From Rhodospirillales bacterium (lineage in GTDB: Bacteria > Pseudomonadota > Alphaproteobacteria > Rhodospirillales > Magnetospirillaceae): a stretch of 64,000 nt of DNA. The translations under genes and the position numbers were made by a program. Positions 8,861 to 17,087 of the stretch are shown in pieces; within the stretch, counting starts at the first letter, position 1; the number at the start of each line of letters is the position of its first letter. The notes under the pieces were generated by a model. It saw only the letters and a list, made by a program, of their open reading frames with translations. It made no database searches and was not told the DNA's origin. The DNA lies in assembly GCA_019455065.1 (NCBI GenBank), contig JACFNC010000001.1:62001-126000 (forward strand), in the 5' to 3' direction.

Positions 8861-9360
8861 ACGACGTAGCGGTCTTCCTCGCCCACGCCCTCGCCCTGGA
8901 GGAGGAGGCGGCCGACCGCTACTCCGAGCTCGCCGACACCATGGCGGTCCATCACAACGACGACGTCGCAGCCTTGTTCCGGCGGATGGCGAGCTTCTCG
9001 CGCATGCACGCCGACGCGGTGCGCGGCCGGGCCGCCAATGTCGAATTGCCCCACTTCAAGCCGTGGGAGTACCAGTGGGACGGCCCGGAAGGCGCGGAAA
9101 CCGGTCCTGGCGACCGCACCCATTACCTGATGACGCCGTATCATTGCCTGCAATTCGCCTTGACGAACGAGCGACGGGGTCGTGATTTCTACGATGGCGT
9201 CGCCAAGTCGACCACGGACGATGAGGTTCGGCGGCTCGCCGAGCAGATGGTGGCTGAGGAAAGCGAGCACGTGCTCGTCCTCGAGCAGTGGCTGGGACAG
9301 ACCCCGAAGCCGCCGGCAGACTGGGACGCCGATCCCGATCCGCCGGTGGTCAACGACTGA
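8857..9360 (+). CDS. Ferritin-like (rubrerythrin-type) diiron protein coupled to korAB
   Basis: A 167-residue protein with the four-helix ferritin-like pattern: LALEEEAADRYSELAD in helix 1, FSRMHADAVRG in helix 2, TNERRGRDFYDGV in helix 3 and EESEHVLVLEQWL in helix 4. The spaced Glu/His residues could bind two irons. The C-terminus is short and has no rubredoxin cysteines. It starts at a GTG that overlaps the korB stop, with GGAGG eight bases upstream, so it belongs to the korAB operon. Protection of the oxygen-sensitive enzyme against oxygen or peroxide is a reasonable inference. It overlaps the convergent diguanylate cyclase gene by 11 bases. Confidence 0.85.
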   Translation: MNDVAVFLAHALALEEEAADRYSELADTMAVHHNDDVAALFRRMASFSRMHADAVRGRAANVELPHFKPWEYQWDGPEGAETGPGDRTHYLMTPYHCLQFALTNERRGRDFYDGVAKSTTDDEVRRLAEQMVAEESEHVLVLEQWLGQTPKPPADWDADPDPPVVND

Positions 9361-10486
9361 GGCCGGCGGGCGCCGGTTCCTTCGGCCCCACGGCGCGGTC
9401 TTTGCCGCCCTGCTTGGCCTCGTACATGCGCCGGTCGGCGATGGCGACCAGCCGCGCCCAGTCGTCGCAGTCGTCCACGATGCGTTCCGCGATGCCGATG
9501 CTGGCGGTCTGCAGCTTACCGTCGGGCCGCAACGCCAGCCCCCCGTGGCGCAGGCGTTCCACGGCAATCGCCGCGCCGTCCGCGCCTGCCTGGGCGAGCA
9601 CGACCAGGAACTCCTCGCCACCCCAACGGATCAAGATGTCGCCGCGCCGCAGCACGGCGCGCAGAGCCTCGGCGACATCGCGTAGTGTCTTGTCGCCGGC
9701 CTCGTGACCGAAACGATCGTTGATCGACTTGAAGTCGTCGAGGTCGATGTAAAGAATCGCGAGCGGCGTCTTCGAACGGGCCGATTGCGTGAACTGGATG
9801 TCGAGAAGCTCCTGACCGACCTGCCGATTGTAGGCGCGCGTCAACCCGTCATGCGAGGACTGGGTCATGGTCGCCGCGAGAAAGTGGAGTTGGCTCATGC
9901 TCGACAAAGACGCCACCGCGGCAAGCAGGGCGAGCAGCCACAAGGCACCGAGGTGCGAGGCGAACGGCAGAAGCTGATAGCCGAAGAACGGCACGATGAG
10001 GCTGACCATCCACAAGGGGAATGACAACAACACCCCCTCAAGCGCGGTGATCGGAAACATGCTGAGGCCGGCCACCATGACAAACGGCAGGAAGGCGTAG
10101 CCCGTCGCCACGAACTGGGCCGGCTGGTCGGCAACCTCGAACCGCCCCAGCAGGGGCAGCGTCACCAGGAAGAACACCGTCGGGACAGCCAAGAGAAGGA
10201 ACAGCGCGATACGGGCCCTCTGGATGCCCTCGGCCCTGCGCAACGACAGTGCCAGGGCGGCGAACGCGGTGGCGGACAGGACCCGCAGGAGCGTCAGACC
10301 GGCGGCGAGCTCCGACTCGAAAATGATCAGATCGATCGGAATCCAGAGCGGGGTCAGGATGGCGAAAACGATCGCCACCGTTTGTACCCGTGACAGGATG
10401 ACTTCGGAGCGCCGCCTCTTGATGAGCGACGATTGATGGCCAGGGAGAATCAGGTCCCTGAGCTCGCTCGGCAGACTTATTCTCAT
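9350..10486 (-). CDS. Membrane diguanylate cyclase (GGDEF)
   Basis: A 378-residue protein with five to six hydrophobic segments in the first 210 residues and a GGDEF domain from about residue 215. The active-site signature is GGEEF (289-293), a catalytically competent variant. An RxxD product-inhibition site (RRGD) lies five residues before it, so feedback inhibition by cyclic di-GMP is expected. The chosen ATG encodes MRISLPSELRDL; an in-frame start 40 codons upstream is possible but adds a non-conserved, basic leader. The membrane part is not a named sensor domain that I recognise. It is divergent from the heme-protein gene at 10674. Confidence 0.9.
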   Translation of the reverse strand: MRISLPSELRDLILPGHQSSLIKRRRSEVILSRVQTVAIVFAILTPLWIPIDLIIFESELAAGLTLLRVLSATAFAALALSLRRAEGIQRARIALFLLLAVPTVFFLVTLPLLGRFEVADQPAQFVATGYAFLPFVMVAGLSMFPITALEGVLLSFPLWMVSLIVPFFGYQLLPFASHLGALWLLALLAAVASLSSMSQLHFLAATMTQSSHDGLTRAYNRQVGQELLDIQFTQSARSKTPLAILYIDLDDFKSINDRFGHEAGDKTLRDVAEALRAVLRRGDILIRWGGEEFLVVLAQAGADGAAIAVERLRHGGLALRPDGKLQTASIGIAERIVDDCDDWARLVAIADRRMYEAKQGGKDRAVGPKEPAPAGLSR

Positions 10487-10673
10487 TTTGATATCGCCGC
10501 TACCCCATTCCCGTTTCAAAGGGTAAGCCAGCCGATTGGGGCCGCGCAACATCAACTTGTTGCGGTCCGCCGCTTTACAGCAATCGCTAATTTTCAAAAG
10601 CCGCATTTATGCGTATTCTCATGTAACCCCTACGCGGAGTGTGGGCAACGATACGACAACAAAGGAGGCAGAA

Positions 10674-11240
10674 ATGCTGAAGGGAGTGATGACCGGTTTG
10701 CTGTTCGGATGCCTGGCGGCCAGCCCGGCCATGGCGCAGGACATGGAGGCGCTCAAGGGTGAGGCCAAGAACGTGATGATGAAGTTCGGCGGCGCCCTGA
10801 AAGGGGAATTGAAGGCCGGCATGGAGGCCGGCGGCCCCGTCAACGCCATCGGCGTGTGCAACGAGAAGGCGCCGGCGATCGCCGCGAAGGTTTCGGGGGA
10901 AACGGGCTGGACCGTCCGGCGGACCAGCCACAAGCTGCGCAACCCGGCTTCCGCCCCCGATGCGTTGGAGCAGAAGGTCCTGCAGACCTTCCTCGACCGA
11001 ATCGCGAAAGGCGAGGCGGCGGCGGACCTGGCCTTCGCCACGGTGGTCGAAGAGAACGGGAAAAAAACCTTTCGGTTCATCAAGGCCATCCCCACCGAAG
11101 AACTCTGCCTGAACTGCCATGGCGAGAAGCTCAACCCCGAGGTCGTCGCCAAGCTGGACAAGGTGTACCCCGGCGACAAGGCGCGAGGGTTCAAGCCGGG
11201 CGAGATGCGCGGCGTCTTCACGCTCAGCAAGCCGCTTTGA
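10674..11240 (+). CDS. DUF3365 periplasmic one-heme protein
   Basis: A 188-residue exported protein. The signal peptide ends at SPAMAQ near residue 21. A single heme c attachment motif CLNCH spans residues 145-149. The rest matches the DUF3365 (Tll0287-like) heme/PAS-like family, seen both as small secreted proteins and as the sensory part of signalling proteins. A clear AAAGGAGG precedes the ATG. Its gene is divergent from a diguanylate cyclase, so a redox-sensing role is possible but unproven. Confidence 0.87.
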   Translation: MLKGVMTGLLFGCLAASPAMAQDMEALKGEAKNVMMKFGGALKGELKAGMEAGGPVNAIGVCNEKAPAIAAKVSGETGWTVRRTSHKLRNPASAPDALEQKVLQTFLDRIAKGEAAADLAFATVVEENGKKTFRFIKAIPTEELCLNCHGEKLNPEVVAKLDKVYPGDKARGFKPGEMRGVFTLSKPL

Positions 11241-11246
11241 TCCGGC

Positions 11247-11280
11247 GGCGGGGTGTCGCGCGGAAACGTGGCGCCCCGCC
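11247..11280. terminator. Bidirectional stem-loop terminator
   Basis: A 14-pair stem (outer seven pairs GGCGGGG/CCCCGCC perfect, inner pairs with G-U wobbles) closes a six-base loop CGGAAA. It sits between the convergent heme-protein gene and maiA, touching the maiA stop codon. No long T-run follows. Confidence 0.65.
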
Positions 11281-11915
11281 TACTCGGCGTCGGGCTGGCG
11301 TGCCGGTTCGGCCGCTCTGAAGGCGGCCAGTTCGCCGCAAGCCGCGTCGATGCGGCCGACGGTGGGGTAGGGTGCAAGATCGCATCCTAACCGGCGTGCG
11401 TTGTAAAGCTGGGGGACGAGACAGCAGTCGGCCATCGTCGGTTGTTCGCCGTGGCAATACCTGCCGGTGGCGTCCTGCCCGGCCAGCATCGCCTCGACGG
11501 CGCCCAACCCTTCCGCCACCCAATGGCGATACCAGGCCGTCCGTTCGTCCTCGCTAAGGCCCATATCCCGCAAGCGATTGAGAACCCTCAGATTGTTGAG
11601 GGGATGTATCTCGCAGGCGATGGCCAGCGATAGCCCCCGCACGCGTGCCCTGCCGGGCGCATCGGCCGGCAGCAGCGGTGGTCGCGGGTGTGTCTCCTCA
11701 AGATATTCCATGATCGCCAGCGACTGCGTGAGGATCGTTTCGTGGTCGTCGAGGGTCGGCACGACGCTTTGCGGGTTGAGAAGCCTGTAGCCGGATTCGA
11801 ACTGCTCGCCCCGAACCAAATGAACAGGCGCCGAGGTGTGGGGGATTCCCTTGAGGTTCAGGGCGATGCGGACGCGATAGGTGGCCGAGGAGCGGAAATA
11901 GCCGTAGAGTTTCAC
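11280..11915 (-). CDS. maiA: Maleylacetoacetate isomerase (zeta-class GST)
   Basis: A 211-residue glutathione transferase of the zeta class, which isomerises maleylacetoacetate to fumarylacetoacetate using glutathione. The active-site motif is FRSSATYRVRIALNLKGI near residues 5-20. NPQSVVPTLDD binds glutathione, and the C-terminal helical domain is complete. It begins with a GTG overlapping the fahA stop (GTGA). This is the last gene of the hmgA-fahA-maiA operon for tyrosine/homogentisate degradation. Confidence 0.92.
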   Translation of the reverse strand: MKLYGYFRSSATYRVRIALNLKGIPHTSAPVHLVRGEQFESGYRLLNPQSVVPTLDDHETILTQSLAIMEYLEETHPRPPLLPADAPGRARVRGLSLAIACEIHPLNNLRVLNRLRDMGLSEDERTAWYRHWVAEGLGAVEAMLAGQDATGRYCHGEQPTMADCCLVPQLYNARRLGCDLAPYPTVGRIDAACGELAAFRAAEPARQPDAE

Positions 11916-12907
11916 GGCGTCGGGCCTTCGTAACCGCGCACCTCCTGGTCGATGGCGCCGAAGATGCTGCACCCCTCGGCGTCGAGCATCTCGATGGTCA
12001 CGCGATCGCCGAACCGCAGGTACGGCGTCGTGGCCGTGCCGGTGTCGATGGCCTCGAGCGCCCGTCGCTCCGCGATGCAGGACGATCCGGTGGCGGGGTC
12101 GCGATTCGAGACCGTCCCCGACCCGATGATCGTGCCCGCGCCCAGGCTGCGCGTCTTGGCCGCATGGGCGATCAGCGTCGGGAAGTCGAATATCATGTCG
12201 ACGCCGGCATCCGGCCGGCCGAACAGCGCGCCGTTGAGATAAGTCGTAAGAGGCCCGTGCAGCCTCCGGCCGTCCCATGCCGTTCCCAGTCCCGCAGGCG
12301 TCACCGCCACCGGCGAAAGGGCGCTGGCCGGCTTGCTCTGGAAGAACCCGAAGCCCTTGGCGAGTTCTGCGGGGATCAGGTTTCGCAGGCTGACGTCGTT
12401 GACCAGGACCACGAGGCGGATGTGGGCGCCGGCGTGCTCGGGCGGCGTTCCCATGGGAACGTCGTCGGTGATCACCGCCACCTCGGCCTCGAAATCGATC
12501 CCCCAGTCCTCGCTGGCAGCCAGCATGGGAGCGCGAGGGGCGAGAAACCCGTCCGAGCCGCCCTGGTACATCAGGGGATCTGTCCAGAAAGAGGCCGGCA
12601 GGTCGGCCCCGCGGGCCCGGCGCACCAACTCGACGTGGTTGACATAGGCCGAGCCGTCCGCCCACTGATAGGCGCGGGGCAGGGGCGAGGCCGCCCGGGA
12701 TGGCTCGAATGGAATGGCGCTCGGATATTCGCCTTCGTTGAGCAGGCGATACACCGAAGCCAGCTCGGCACAGACCTCGCCCCAGTCGTCGAGCGCCGCC
12801 TGCAGCGTGGGCGCAGCCTGCGGAACGGGGACGCAGCGGGCAAGGTCGCGGGAGACGACGACCAACGTGCCGTCGCGTCCGCCTTCCCTCAGCGTCGCGA
12901 GTTTCAT
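11912..12907 (-). CDS. fahA: Fumarylacetoacetate hydrolase family protein
   Basis: A 331-residue enzyme that cleaves fumarylacetoacetate to fumarate and acetoacetate. The FAH fold is evident from DFEAEVAVITDDVPMGT (metal-ligand region), VVLVNDVSLRNLIP and SLGAGTIIGSGTVSNRDP. The start MKLATLREGG overlaps the hmgA stop as ATGA, which fixes the start and shows coupling. The length is that of the shorter bacterial FAH type and not the 420-residue animal enzyme. Confidence 0.92.
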   Translation of the reverse strand: MKLATLREGGRDGTLVVVSRDLARCVPVPQAAPTLQAALDDWGEVCAELASVYRLLNEGEYPSAIPFEPSRAASPLPRAYQWADGSAYVNHVELVRRARGADLPASFWTDPLMYQGGSDGFLAPRAPMLAASEDWGIDFEAEVAVITDDVPMGTPPEHAGAHIRLVVLVNDVSLRNLIPAELAKGFGFFQSKPASALSPVAVTPAGLGTAWDGRRLHGPLTTYLNGALFGRPDAGVDMIFDFPTLIAHAAKTRSLGAGTIIGSGTVSNRDPATGSSCIAERRALEAIDTGTATTPYLRFGDRVTIEMLDAEGCSIFGAIDQEVRGYEGPTP

Positions 12908-14043
12908 CCCTGGGCGTCCGGCTTGGGCTTCCAGGAGTCGACGTAGCCGGGCCACTCGACGGCGGCGGCCTCCGGGTGGACGTCGAGCGCGTCGCGGGTG
13001 TCCACCATCACGGCCACCTCGTCGGTTTCCTTGCGCGCGTATTGCTGCGCCGTGCGGTAGGCCTTGGGATGCGGGCCGTGCGCGAAGCCGCCCGGATGAT
13101 AGGTGACCATGCCGGGGTGGATGTTGTCGCGACTGAAGAACTCGCCGCGGTGGTAGAAGATGAACTCGTCGAAGTCGTCGTTGGCATGATAGTAGGGCAA
13201 CTTCAGCGCCTCGGGGTCGGATTCGATGGGGCGCGGGGTGAAGGTGCAGACGACCACGCGGCTGGCCAGGAAGCTGGTATGCGCCGACGGCGGCAGGTGG
13301 TAGCGGGCGCTCGTCAGCGGCCTGATGTCGCGCCAGTTCAGGCGGACCGGGGCCAGGTTGCCGTGCCAGCCCACGGCGTCAAGGGGATTGAAGGGGAAGG
13401 TGACGGTCGACAGCGCGCCGCGGCGCTTGATCACCACCCGCCACTCGTCCTCGCTCTGCTGCGCCTTGAAGGGCTCGTCGATGGCGGGGATGTCGAGCAC
13501 CATGGGATCGAAGATCGCATGGGCGCCGACGATGCCTTTCTCTGGCAGGCGGAACCACTCGCCCGTGGCCTCGATCATCAGGGCCGCGACAGGCGCAGTG
13601 CATTCCAGGCGCCACGCCGTTCCCCGCGGCATCAGCACGTAGTCGCCCTCGCGGAAGGCGAGGTGTCCGTAATCGCAAAACAGATCGCCGCTGCCCTCGT
13701 GAAAGAAGATCAGGTCGTCGCCGTCACCGTTGCGGACGAGATGATCCATCCGGCCGCTGGTCCGCCAATACCGGATCTGAGTCGACGCGTTGCCCAGGAC
13801 CGGAGCGGCGTTCCATGGCGAGGTCGCAACCTCCTCGATGCGCGAAAGATCGAAGGCGCGCGGCCGCAGCGGGCCTTCCCAGTCGACCCAGCCGGTCGGC
13901 GGGTGCCTGTGGTGCATCTGCGTGGCCGGGCCAAAGAAGCCCTCGCGGCCGATCTCCCGTTCGTACGTGCCTTCGGGCAGGCGCACATGGGCCTGGCGGG
14001 AAGCCGTGCCCTCGATATGGGGAAAGGCGATCCAGTTCTTCAT
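12904..14043 (-). CDS. hmgA: Homogentisate 1,2-dioxygenase
   Basis: A 379-residue cupin dioxygenase that opens the ring of homogentisate to maleylacetoacetate. The iron-site region is readable as YYHANDDFDEFIFYHRGEFF, with the later histidines in GGFAHGPHPKAYR. The N-terminus (MKNWIAFPHIEGTASRQAHV) is that of the shorter bacterial HmgA group. It is first in the hmgA-fahA-maiA operon with ATGA and GTGA overlaps. Homogentisate from tyrosine, or hydroxyphenylacetate, would enter here. Confidence 0.95.
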   Translation of the reverse strand: MKNWIAFPHIEGTASRQAHVRLPEGTYEREIGREGFFGPATQMHHRHPPTGWVDWEGPLRPRAFDLSRIEEVATSPWNAAPVLGNASTQIRYWRTSGRMDHLVRNGDGDDLIFFHEGSGDLFCDYGHLAFREGDYVLMPRGTAWRLECTAPVAALMIEATGEWFRLPEKGIVGAHAIFDPMVLDIPAIDEPFKAQQSEDEWRVVIKRRGALSTVTFPFNPLDAVGWHGNLAPVRLNWRDIRPLTSARYHLPPSAHTSFLASRVVVCTFTPRPIESDPEALKLPYYHANDDFDEFIFYHRGEFFSRDNIHPGMVTYHPGGFAHGPHPKAYRTAQQYARKETDEVAVMVDTRDALDVHPEAAAVEWPGYVDSWKPKPDAQG

Positions 14044-14119
14044 GGAGGTGCTCCGAGCCGGCCTGACACACCTCCACTTGGTTGCGACCGCGGCGATCTG
14101 CCAGACCGGTCCTCTTGCT

Positions 14120-14737
14120 TTACGCCGAGCTGTTACGGCCCTTGACGATGTGGAGCGGCTCGATCATGCCCGGATCGAGCTCCTTGCGGTCCGCCGAGAC
14201 CTCGGTCAGGGCTTCGCATTCCTGGAACGACGCCAGGCAGCGCTCGGTGAGGCGCTGATACATGCCGGTGGCGAACCGCTTCCACTCCATCTCCTGTTCG
14301 GTGAGGTCGCGCAGCACCTTGGCCGGCACCCCGGCGGCCAGGGTGCGCGGCGGCACCTCGAAGCCGGCCTTGACGAAGGCCATCGCGGCCACGATCGCCG
14401 ATTCGCCGATGACGGCGCCGTCATTGACCACGGTGTTCATGCCGACCATGGCGTTCCGCTTGATGGTGCAGCAGTGCAGCACCGCGCCATGGCCGATGTG
14501 GCCATTCTCCTCGATCACCGACTCCCGCCCGGGAAAGCCGTGCATGGTGCAATTATCCTGGATGTTGGCGCCATCGCGCAGGACCAGGCGGCCGAAGTCT
14601 CCGCGCAGCGAGGCGCAGGGTCCAACGTAGCAACGCGGGCCGATGATCACGTCGCCGACGATGACCGCGTTGGGATGGACGAAGGCGGTGGGATGGACGA
14701 CGGGCACGACGCCGTCGATGGAAAAGACCTTGGGCAT
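14120..14737 (-). CDS. paaY: Phenylacetate pathway thioesterase PaaY (left-handed beta-helix)
   Basis: A 205-residue hexapeptide-repeat protein of the gamma-carbonic-anhydrase/CaiE fold. It matches PaaY, a thioesterase that hydrolyses dead-end CoA esters of phenylacetate catabolism. The hexapeptide rungs run through VIVGDVIIGPRCYVG and later turns. Metal-binding histidines lie in NCTMHGFPG and NGHIGHGAVLH. It is followed by 76 bases without a gene before hmgA and is downstream of paaN on the same strand. Carbonic anhydrase activity is an alternative for the fold, but the Paa context favours PaaY. Confidence 0.9.
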   Translation of the reverse strand: MPKVFSIDGVVPVVHPTAFVHPNAVIVGDVIIGPRCYVGPCASLRGDFGRLVLRDGANIQDNCTMHGFPGRESVIEENGHIGHGAVLHCCTIKRNAMVGMNTVVNDGAVIGESAIVAAMAFVKAGFEVPPRTLAAGVPAKVLRDLTEQEMEWKRFATGMYQRLTERCLASFQECEALTEVSADRKELDPGMIEPLHIVKGRNSSA

Positions 14738-14822
14738 GGAACACTCTCGACTGTTTCCCCATCCCTAGCCGCTCGGCCGGTGGCGGTCAACCGCCGCCGG
14801 CCGGGCAGCCGTGACGCACGCC

Positions 14823-16487
14823 TCAGGCCGCGACGGGAATGCGGCTTTGCACCACACGGAAACGGCCGGCGACGAAGGCGGCGTCGCACAGCGACGCGTT
14901 GGCCGCCGGGTTGGCGCCCGTGGCATGGAAGTCGCTGAACGCCGCCGACTGATTGACGAAGATGTTGCCGGTCAGGTTGCAGGACAGCGCCACCCCGGCC
15001 TCGGCGCAGGCTTCCTCGGCGCGCCGCAGAAATTCGGGATCGGTGGAGTAGACGGCGGCCGTCAGCGCGCCGTGTCGGCGCGCCGTCCGCGTCGCCCGCG
15101 CGATGGCGTCGCGGCTGTCGTCGACGGCCACGATAATGGCGATCGGGCCAAACAGTTCGGCGGTGTATTTCGCCTCGTCGGCGGCGTCGACCTTGAGGAT
15201 CAGCGGCGTGCGCACACGCGCGCCGGGAAACCGGGGATGTTCCAGCGCCTTTGATTGCAGAACCGTCTCGCCGAGCCCGGCCGCCTCATCCAGCCGCCGC
15301 AGCGTCGCCTCGCTTTGTATGCCGCCCAGAATTTCGACGGCACGCTCAGGATTGCTCAGGAATTTGTCCACCGCCTGGCCGATGGCCGCGGTCACCTCGT
15401 CAGAGGTGATATGGCCGCCGTCGGCCTGAATGCCCCCGCGCGGCACGAAGATGTTCTGCGGCGTGGTGCACATCTGCCCGGAATAAAGGCTGAGCGAGAA
15501 GGCGAGGTTGCCGAGCATGCCCTTCAGGTCGTCGGTCGAGTCGATGACGACGAAGTTGACCCCCGCCTTTTCGGTGTAGACCTGGGCGTGACGGGCGTTC
15601 TCCTCCAGCCAGCGGCCGAAAGCCGAACTGCCGGTGAAGTCGATGACTGCGATTTCTGGGCGCATGGCCAGTTCCTTGGCGACCGGGGCGTCGGCACCGT
15701 CGGCGGCCAGGGTGACGACGTCGGCCGGCAGGCCGGCCTCCCGCAGGACCTGCCGCGCGATCTCCACCGTTATCGCAAGCGGCAGGATGGCGCCGGGGTG
15801 CGGCTTGACGATCACCGGGTTGCCGGTCGCCAAACTGGCGAAAAGGCCCGGATAGCCGTTCCAGGTGGGGAAGGTCGAACAGCCGATGACGAGGCCGATG
15901 CCGCGCGGCATGATGCGGTAGGTCTTGGCGATCCGCACCGGGTCTCCCTTGCCCTGGGGCTTCTCCCAGGTGACATGGGAGGGCACCGCGTGCATGGCGT
16001 CATAGGCGTAGGCGACGGCCTCGAGCCCGCGGTCCTGGGCGTGCGGCCCGCCCGCCTGGAAGGCCATCATGAAGGCCTGCCCCGTGGTGTGCATCACGGC
16101 ATGGGCGATTTCCATGGTGCGCTTGCTGAGGCGGTCGAGGATTTCCAGGCACACGCCGACCCGTCCCTCGACGCCGGCGTCGCGCCACGCCGGCATGGCC
16201 GCCTGCGCCGCCCGCACCAGGGCGTCGACGTCGGCTCGCGGATAGGTGATCCCGAGCGAGGGCCCGAACGGCGAGGTCTCGTTGCCCACCCAGCCCGCGG
16301 CGGTGGGCTGACCGAGATCGAGGGGCTTGCCCAGCCGCGCCGTGAAGGCGGCCTCGCCCTCGGCGACGGCGTTCTCGCCATAGGCCTTGGGCGATTCGGA
16401 ATAGGGGCTCCAATAGCCGCGCCGCCGGGTGGCCTCCACGGCCGCTTCGAGGGTGGCGCGGTGGCGAGCGAAGTAGTCGGCGGTCAT
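14823..16487 (-). CDS. paaN: Phenylacetate degradation aldehyde dehydrogenase PaaN
   Basis: A 554-residue aldehyde dehydrogenase-like protein of the PaaN type. It has the NAD-binding and catalytic domains (VIGCSTFPTWNGYPGLFASL, FTGSSAFGRWLEENA, and the nucleophile region YSGQMCTTPQNIFVPRGG). It lacks the C-terminal MaoC-like hydratase domain that PaaZ has, so the ring-opening hydrolysis would need another enzyme. The start MTADYFARHRATL is set by GGAGGA seven bases upstream. It lies 26 bases after the flavodoxin gene. Confidence 0.9.
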   Translation of the reverse strand: MTADYFARHRATLEAAVEATRRRGYWSPYSESPKAYGENAVAEGEAAFTARLGKPLDLGQPTAAGWVGNETSPFGPSLGITYPRADVDALVRAAQAAMPAWRDAGVEGRVGVCLEILDRLSKRTMEIAHAVMHTTGQAFMMAFQAGGPHAQDRGLEAVAYAYDAMHAVPSHVTWEKPQGKGDPVRIAKTYRIMPRGIGLVIGCSTFPTWNGYPGLFASLATGNPVIVKPHPGAILPLAITVEIARQVLREAGLPADVVTLAADGADAPVAKELAMRPEIAVIDFTGSSAFGRWLEENARHAQVYTEKAGVNFVVIDSTDDLKGMLGNLAFSLSLYSGQMCTTPQNIFVPRGGIQADGGHITSDEVTAAIGQAVDKFLSNPERAVEILGGIQSEATLRRLDEAAGLGETVLQSKALEHPRFPGARVRTPLILKVDAADEAKYTAELFGPIAIIVAVDDSRDAIARATRTARRHGALTAAVYSTDPEFLRRAEEACAEAGVALSCNLTGNIFVNQSAAFSDFHATGANPAANASLCDAAFVAGRFRVVQSRIPVAA

Positions 16488-16513
16488 GGCTCCTCCTGGT
16501 GTGAATCGGTCGG

Positions 16514-16963
16514 CTACAGCTGGGTGGTCCATTCTTTCAACCATTCCAGCGCTTCCTCGTCGGGCAGCGGCTGGGTGCAAGCGTCGATCTCGAGGCGTTC
16601 GCCGACCTTGCGGGCACCGAGGTCGGCGAACAGGGCGTCCATCGTGCGTCCCGCATTGCAGAACGTGTCGGCGTAGGTCTGGTCGCCCAGGGCGACGACG
16701 CCGTAACGCAAGTGCGACAGGTCAGGCTTCAGTTCGCGCAGGCTGGCGGCCAAAGGGATGATGTTGTCCGGCAACTCGCCCTGGCCATGGGTGGCGCAGC
16801 AGATCAGCACCACATCTCTTGCAGCGAAGTCGGCATCCTCCGCCGTCCCCTGGTCCATGACGTCGGCGGCGTGCCCCTGGCGGCCGAGTTCCTCTTGAAG
16901 GCAGTCGGCCACCATCTGGGAATTGCCCGATTCAGTACCGACGAGGATGAGGACGTTCGCCAT
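16514..16963 (-). CDS. Flavodoxin (MioC-like) in phenylacetate cluster
   Basis: A 149-residue FMN protein. The phosphate loop is GTESGNSQMVADCLQ at residues 8-22. The two FMN-flanking loops are CATHGQGELPDN and GVVALGDQTYADTFCNAG. It is the short-chain MioC/flavodoxin type without a reductase domain. It is the first minus-strand gene of the divergent paa cluster, 26 bases before paaN and back to back with the oxygenase-like gene. A role as electron donor to an oxygenase is suggested by position only. Confidence 0.9.
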   Translation of the reverse strand: MANVLILVGTESGNSQMVADCLQEELGRQGHAADVMDQGTAEDADFAARDVVLICCATHGQGELPDNIIPLAASLRELKPDLSHLRYGVVALGDQTYADTFCNAGRTMDALFADLGARKVGERLEIDACTQPLPDEEALEWLKEWTTQL

Positions 16964-17087
16964 TTCAATCGATGGGGTTGCCGGGAAGGGAACAGCGGAT
17001 TACGATTGTTATGATACCAATTTACGACGCATCGATCTATTTTTGTATCCCTTTCTTCGGAAATCTTCGGGCCACCAGGAGGTAGCG

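Noticed and set aside
15255-16676. Plus-strand open frame opposite paaN
   Set aside because: Low-complexity antisense product; paaN has full aldehyde dehydrogenase motifs.
16964-17087. Search for a PaaR/PaaX-type operator in the divergent paa intergenic region
   Set aside because: Only ATCGAT words and a TATGAT were seen; no convincing inverted repeat or paired -35 could be found.
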